Below, piece after piece: positions 19,604 to 22,979 of a stretch of DNA of 22,979 nucleotides. The stretch lies in NCBI GenBank assembly GCA_964638595.1, contig CAZWYU010000042.1:1-22979 (forward strand), in the 5' to 3' direction. The DNA comes from CAZWQR01 sp964638595. Lineage in GTDB: Bacteria; Patescibacteriota; Minisyncoccia; Minisyncoccales; PEYH01. The notes below the pieces were generated by a model. That model worked only from the letters and a program-made list of their open reading frames with translations. It was not told the origin of the DNA and made no database searches. The position numbers were made by a program, and so were the translations under genes. Numbering within the stretch: the stretch's first letter is position 1; every line of letters starts with the position of its first letter.

Positions 19604-20344
19604 CTATTTTTCAAGTTTTTTTGAGTGCTTGTTCTGCCAATCCTTAATATTCTTATGGTGGCCAGAAAGCAAAACTCTAGGTACCCGCCAAGTTTTTGTT
19701 TTACAAAAGTTAGACGGGTAAGCTTTCCAATTCTTAACAAATTTTTTGGGCTCAAAAATCTCTGGTCTGGTATATTGAGGATACTCTTTTTGAATCTCAA
19801 GTTTTGAATTTTTAATTTTGGAATTAAAGCTTTCCTCTTTCAGTGAATCTTCTTTAATAACTCCAGGCATTAGGCGAGCTGTTGCATCTAAAACAACCAT
19901 TGCTGGCAGTTCTCCGCCAGTCAAAACATAGTCGCCTATAGAAAGTTCTTCATCTGCTATATACTTAGCAACTCTCTCGTCCACGCCCTCATAACGGCCA
20001 CAAATTAAGATAATCTGTTTATACTTTTTAAGTTTTTGGGCTTTTTTCTGTTCAAACTTTTTACCTTTAGCAGAAAAAAGAATAATTCTTCTATCTCTTT
20101 TTTCTATTCTTTTATCAATTATATTAAGAACCGCCCTATAAATAACATCAACTTTCATAATCATTCCAGCTCCCCCACCATAAGGTCTATCATCTACTGT
20201 TTTGTGTTTGTCTTTTGTATAATCTCTTAAATTGTGAATTTTTATCTTTATTATTTTTTTTTCTTGAGCCCGTTTTAAAATACTCTCTTTAAAATAAGAG
20301 TCAAATATTTCGGGAAAAATTGTAATAATATCAAATTGGAGCAT
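19604..20344 (-). CDS. trmD: tRNA (guanine-37-N1)-methyltransferase
   Basis: TrmD methylates G37 next to the anticodon of tRNAs with G36, which prevents frameshifting; it is an essential SPOUT (knotted) enzyme. The 246 residues begin MLQFDIITIFPEIFDSYF. They contain the substrate loop HKTVDDRPYGGGAGMIMK (about 47-64) and the trefoil knot ICGRYEGVDERVAKY (about 113-127) with LSIGDYVLTGGELPAMV (about 133-149). The C-terminal helical domain carries YTRPEIF and the HH(K)NI end. All catalytic positions (Asp of VDER..., YGGG) are present and length is typical. It is the first gene before the tRNA-Tyr/Thr pair and may be co-transcribed with those tRNAs. Upstream is a block of palindromic repeats. 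Confidence 0.97.
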   Translation of the reverse strand: MLQFDIITIFPEIFDSYFKESILKRAQEKKIIKIKIHNLRDYTKDKHKTVDDRPYGGGAGMIMKVDVIYRAVLNIIDKRIEKRDRRIILFSAKGKKFEQKKAQKLKKYKQIILICGRYEGVDERVAKYIADEELSIGDYVLTGGELPAMVVLDATARLMPGVIKEDSLKEESFNSKIKNSKLEIQKEYPQYTRPEIFEPKKFVKNWKAYPSNFCKTKTWRVPRVLLSGHHKNIKDWQNKHSKKLEK

Positions 20345-20371
20345 ATTGTCTTAAAATTTTTAATTCTTTAA

Positions 20372-20585
20372 TTTCCTCCCCCTCCTATACCCCCTCTTTT
20401 TTTAAAAAAGAGGGGGTATATCCTCCCCCTCAAAGAGGGGGAGGATTATATGTATTCCTTTCCTCCCCCTTTCTAAGAGAGAGGATTATATGTATTCCTT
20501 TCCTCACCCTTTCTAAGGGGAAAGATTATGTGTTGTATTCTTTTCCTCCCCCTTTCTAAGGGGGAGGATACAGGAGGGGGTTTTT
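20372..20585. repeat. CCTCCCCC palindromic repeat block
   Basis: About five units in tandem. The clean ones read CCTCCCCCTC-AAA-GAGGGGGAGG and CCTCCCCCTT-TCT-AAGGGGGAGG. They are joined by ATTATATGTATTCCTTT linkers and flanked by ACCCCCTCTTTTTTT/AAAAAAGAGGGGGT. The block fills the gap between trmD and khpA. Confidence 0.9.
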
Positions 20586-20622
20586 CTAGTTACTATTAAA
20601 TACCGATAGGAATATAAAAATC

Positions 20623-20659
20623 AAAAAGTCGTACTAAAACAATATTAGCACGACTTTTT
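20623..20659 (-). terminator. Terminator of khpA
   Basis: AAAAAGTCGTGCTAA pairs with TTAGTACGACTTTTT (one mismatch). On the minus strand it ends in TTTTTGATTTTT. It lies 20 bp after the khpA stop. Confidence 0.85.
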
Positions 20660-20679
20660 GTTTTTTTAAACTTAAGGTC

Positions 20680-21006
20680 TTAAAGTTTTAAGTCTTCAAG
20701 TTTCCCTTCGCTCTCTTTTTCTTGAGAAGAGGACATGCGACCACCAGTAGAACCTTCCGGCTCTTCAATCTTCAAATTAACGCGGGCATGATTCTTTAAA
20801 CCAATAATACGAAGCAGAGTTCTAATAGCTCTAACAGTTGAACCCTGTCTGCCAATAATCTGCCCCATATCTTCTCTATGAAGGTTTAAAGTCAATAATA
20901 CGCCCATTTCGTCAACATTTCTTTCAATTTTTACATCTTCTGGATGGTCAACTAATGTTTTAACTACATACTCAAGAAAATCCTGTTCTGTATTCTTTTC
21001 AGCCAT
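20680..21006 (-). CDS. khpA: KH-domain RNA-binding protein KhpA
   Basis: This 108-residue protein has a single KH domain as in KhpA (YlqC), which with KhpB binds many RNAs and affects cell elongation and sRNA function. The core starts LEYVVKTLVDHPEDVKIE. It contains the nucleic-acid-binding loop IIGRQGST (50-57, GxxG present) followed by AIRTLLRIIG. After about residue 85 there is a disordered Gly/Ser/Glu tail (PEGSTGGRMSSSQEKESEG) that the 75-80-residue canonical form lacks. It is usually linked to rpsP and trmD, as here. ATG 21006 is preceded by a promoter at 21054-21081. Confidence 0.92.
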   Translation of the reverse strand: MAEKNTEQDFLEYVVKTLVDHPEDVKIERNVDEMGVLLTLNLHREDMGQIIGRQGSTVRAIRTLLRIIGLKNHARVNLKIEEPEGSTGGRMSSSQEKESEGKLEDLKL

Positions 21007-21053
21007 AATCTTTTAACTTACATTATATTACGACCTTTCTAATCAGTAATATT

Positions 21054-21081
21054 ATTTTAACCTTTTTAAAAAAGATGTCAA
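21054..21081 (-). promoter_or_regulatory. Promoter of khpA
   Basis: Consensus TTGACA (21081-21076), 16-nt spacer, TAAAAT (21059-21054). Confidence 0.7.
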
Positions 21082-21119
21082 GATAGAGTTAAAATAATTC
21101 TCAATTTACAATTTTTAAA

Positions 21120-21162
21120 AAGTTTGTGCCTAATAAGGATAAGCACAAAGTGCCTTATCTTT
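21120..21162 (-). terminator. Terminator of the nusB-rnc-rpsP operon
   Basis: On the minus strand GATAAGGCAC-TTT-GTGCTTATC forms a stem. An alternative pairing, TTTGTGC...GCACAAA, ends in CTTTTTAAAAATT. The two hairpins are mutually exclusive. The element is related to the GCACAACGTGC repeat family. Confidence 0.6.
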
Positions 21163-21166
21163 GCTT

Positions 21167-21724
21167 TTATTTTTTGACTCCGGAGTCTTCATTTTTTTGA
21201 TCTTTTTTTGCTTCTTTTATAGGCTGTTCTTCTTTTTGGTCTTTAACTTTATTTTCTTTTTGTTCTGCTTCTTTAATTTCTTCACCAAGTTCTTTGTTTA
21301 TTGTTTCCTCCTTATTAATTTCCTTTTTGGGAGGCTCTTCTTCTCCGCCTGCATCGCTATGTGAAACATTGTGGTCAGATTTCTTGGGTTCTTCTTCTTT
21401 CTTAGACTCTTCCTCTTTTTTGGGTTCTTCTTTAGAAACCTCCTCTTTGCCTTTATTTTTAATAGAATAGGCCTTTCTCTTTTTTCCCTTCAAAATACCC
21501 TCTGTTATTAAAAGATTATATAGGGTATCAGAGGGTTGGGCCCCATTGGATATCCAATATTCAATTTTCTCTTTCTTAAAACTTTTTTCTTTAGTGATAG
21601 GATTATAAAAACCGAGCTGTTCTACAAACTTGCCGCTCTTAGGTGCTCTTCTTCCGTCAACTACTACAATTTTGTAAGAAGGCTGATGTTTTCTGCCTAC
21701 TCTTAATAATCTAATTTTTAACAT
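21167..21724 (-). CDS. rpsP: Ribosomal protein bS16 with long acidic/basic C-terminal tail
   Basis: Residues 1-85 are the small-subunit protein bS16: LKIRLLRVGRKHQPSYKIVV at the start, DGRRAPKSGKFVEQLGFYNP (24-43), and IEYWISNGAQPSDTLYNLL (53-71). The remaining 100 residues are a low-complexity tail of Glu/Lys/Ser/Pro (runs such as KEEPKKEEESKKEEEPKK), expected to be disordered and far longer than in the usual 80-90-residue protein. The start ATG at 21724 is 1 bp after the rnc stop. It is the last gene of the nusB-rnc-rpsP operon. Confidence 0.96.
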   Translation of the reverse strand: MLKIRLLRVGRKHQPSYKIVVVDGRRAPKSGKFVEQLGFYNPITKEKSFKKEKIEYWISNGAQPSDTLYNLLITEGILKGKKRKAYSIKNKGKEEVSKEEPKKEEESKKEEEPKKSDHNVSHSDAGGEEEPPKKEINKEETINKELGEEIKEAEQKENKVKDQKEEQPIKEAKKDQKNEDSGVKK

Positions 21725-21725
21725 A

Positions 21726-22412
21726 TTATTGATTTTTTTTTAAAGCTTTTTGGGCAGCATCTTCTTCTGCCTCTTGTTTAGAACGTCCTTCTCCTTTAGC
21801 TATAAGATTGTCTCCTAAAAAAACTCCGGCGATAAAGGTTTTAGAATGGTCAGGACCCCATTCTTTTAAAACTTCGTATCTGGGAGTGATTTTTTCTTTT
21901 TCTTGAGCAACTTCCTGAAATTTACTTTTAGCATCAATAAATTCTTGGTTTTCCATTATTGTTTCAACTCTATTCATCAAATATTTAAGAATAAAAGCCC
22001 TGCAGGGCTCTAACCCTTGGTCTAAATAAAGAGCGCCAATAAAAGCCTCCATTGTATTAGCTAATATCTCCCGTCTAGCCTTTCCCTTCTCCTTGCTTTC
22101 TCCTTTAGATAACAAAAGAAATTTTGAAAAATCAAGCTCCTTTGCTACCTTATAGAGCATCTTACTATTAACTAAAGCCGCTCTTAAACTAGTCAAAAAT
22201 CCCTCTTTCTTATCGGGAAAATTATGGAAAAGTTCATCGCTAACAATAATTTCCAAGACTGCATCTCCTAAAAATTCGAGTCTCTCGTTGTGATTACCCT
22301 TAAAATTATGATTCTCGTTAATATATGAACGATGGCAGAAAGCCCTTGCTAAAAGATCTTCATTTTTGAACTTAATGCCTAAATCATTTTCTAATTCGTT
22401 AAAATTAATCAT
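21726..22412 (-). CDS. rnc: Ribonuclease III
   Basis: RNase III cuts double-stranded RNA, including rRNA precursors. From ATG 22412 it has 228 residues; a longer frame to 22493 overlaps nusB and its extra N-terminus does not resemble the family. The catalytic domain carries the signature ERLEFLGDAVLE (43-54) with the metal-binding Glu and Asp. The second acidic pair is in ANTMEAFIGALYLDQG (about 116-131). The C-terminal double-stranded-RNA-binding domain (about 155-227) has AKSKFQEVAQEKE, PRYEVLKEWGPDHSKTF and the GEGRSKQEAEEDAAQKAL helix. Start and nusB stop are separated by one base. Confidence 0.97.
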   Translation of the reverse strand: MINFNELENDLGIKFKNEDLLARAFCHRSYINENHNFKGNHNERLEFLGDAVLEIIVSDELFHNFPDKKEGFLTSLRAALVNSKMLYKVAKELDFSKFLLLSKGESKEKGKARREILANTMEAFIGALYLDQGLEPCRAFILKYLMNRVETIMENQEFIDAKSKFQEVAQEKEKITPRYEVLKEWGPDHSKTFIAGVFLGDNLIAKGEGRSKQEAEEDAAQKALKKNQ

Positions 22413-22413
22413 A

Positions 22414-22842
22414 TTATTTACCTTGTTTTTGTAGTTCCTTATAAACAGTACCCAAAACTCCGTTAATAAAGCGACCGGAAGAATCTCCCCCAAACATTTT
22501 AGCCAGCTCTATTGCCTCGTTAATAGCTACTTTGGGCGGCACTTCGTCTTTATTGGCATAAAGCAACTCATATAAGCCAATCCTTAAAACATTTCTATCA
22601 ACTATGTTAATCTGCTCTAATGGCCAATCTGGCGCAGCTTTTTCGATAATTTTATCTATTTTCCGAATTTCTTGCTTTACTCCCCTTGCCAAGTCTTTAA
22701 CAAAATTAGAATCTTCTAAATCAGGACCAAGTTCTTTAATATTTTTTTCTAATAGCTCGTCTAAATCTTTTTTTTGGTTTAGAAAATCCCACTCATAGAG
22801 AGTTTGCATTGCTATGCTTCTTGATAAATGTCTACTACCCAT
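22414..22842 (-). CDS. nusB: Transcription antitermination factor NusB
   Basis: NusB binds boxA RNA with ribosomal protein S10 for rRNA antitermination. From ATG 22842 it has 142 residues, beginning MGSRHLSRSIAMQTLYEWDF (family: R..aRe.AlQ.LY..d). The extra residues of the longer frame to 22890 come from the upstream CCTCCCCC repeat and are not credible. Other conserved blocks are FVKDLARGVKQEIRKIDKII, NIVDRNVLRIGLYELLY and VPPKVAINEAIELAKMFGGDSSGRFINGVLG near the end, all typical. It is the first gene of the nusB-rnc-rpsP operon. Confidence 0.95.
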   Translation of the reverse strand: MGSRHLSRSIAMQTLYEWDFLNQKKDLDELLEKNIKELGPDLEDSNFVKDLARGVKQEIRKIDKIIEKAAPDWPLEQINIVDRNVLRIGLYELLYANKDEVPPKVAINEAIELAKMFGGDSSGRFINGVLGTVYKELQKQGK

Positions 22843-22865
22843 AGTTCTAAAATTTCTAATTATCT

Positions 22866-22960
22866 CCCCCACCTGTCTCCTCCCCCTCAAAGAGGGGGAG
22901 GACTTTTGTTTTTGTTTTCTTTCCTCCCCCTTTCTAAGGGGGAGGATTAAGAAGGGGGTT
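22866..22960. repeat. CCTCCCCC palindromic repeats upstream of nusB
   Basis: Two palindromes, CCTCCCCCTC-AAA-GAGGGGGAGG and CCTCCCCCTT-TCT-AAGGGGGAGG, with the linker ACTTTTGTTTTTG and a trailing AAGAAGGGGGTTT. Same family as 20372-20585. Confidence 0.9.
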
Positions 22961-22979
22961 TATTATCAAATTATCTTTT

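Noticed and set aside
22413..22493. N-terminal extension of RNase III
   Set aside because: It overlaps the end of nusB and does not resemble the family. ATG 22412 gives the normal start.
22843..22890. N-terminal extension of NusB
   Set aside because: It is translated from the upstream palindromic repeat. MGSRHLSRS at 22842 fits NusB.

Overview
The window looks like a chromosome fragment of a Patescibacteria/CPR bacterium, most likely a Parcubacteria-type lineage. The DNA is AT-rich and uses the standard code. Genes are compact and mostly on the minus strand, with many single-nucleotide junctions or overlaps (TAATG-like). The gene set fits: a membrane-anchored Clp-type ATPase, a MacB-like exporter, MltG, and ribosomal proteins with charged extensions. 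Gene-poor gaps hold G/C-rich palindromes that interrupt otherwise AT-rich DNA. The assignment rests on gene style, not on a marker tree.

Layout. 1-800: two minus-strand secreted proteins, one resembling the C-terminal domain of MOA-type lectins but lacking the expected catalytic residues. 800-1340: gene-free. 1343-5477: minus operon of a small membrane protein, a membrane-anchored Clp/Hsp100 ATPase with a degenerate first ATPase site, and a membrane-anchored extracytoplasmic protein. 5554-7045: three small genes of unknown function; the two plus-strand ones each have a consensus promoter and a short leader ORF with a strong Shine-Dalgarno. 7063-9562: an accessory island bounded by 134-bp inverted repeats. 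It holds a TSUP (TauE/SafE) transporter gene between two attC-like sites, the 3' end of a methyltransferase gene, and, divergently oriented, a decayed tyrosine recombinase. Together these resemble a relic integron or related cassette system. A 3' tRNA fragment abuts the right repeat.

9618-12300: tRNA-Val, a tail-anchored PP2C-like protein, then rplL and rplJ read leftwards behind a long leader. That leader carries L10-leader motifs and an intrinsic attenuator. Just upstream is an unassigned 250-nt structured RNA with its own strong promoter and terminator. 12308-14385: operon pcm-mltG-PfpI. 14542-18121: three-gene MacB-type exporter (adaptor, ATPase, permease). 18185-19575: tRNA-Tyr, tRNA-Thr, a HEPN/MNT pair, rpmG and tRNA-Trp; without the HEPN/MNT pair this would be the conserved cluster that commonly precedes secE-nusG. 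19604-22842: trmD, khpA, and the operon nusB-rnc-rpsP, separated by blocks of CCTCCCCCTT-type palindromic repeats.

Most genes are housekeeping (translation, RNA processing, envelope). The unusual material is concentrated at 6000-9700 and 11650-12300.
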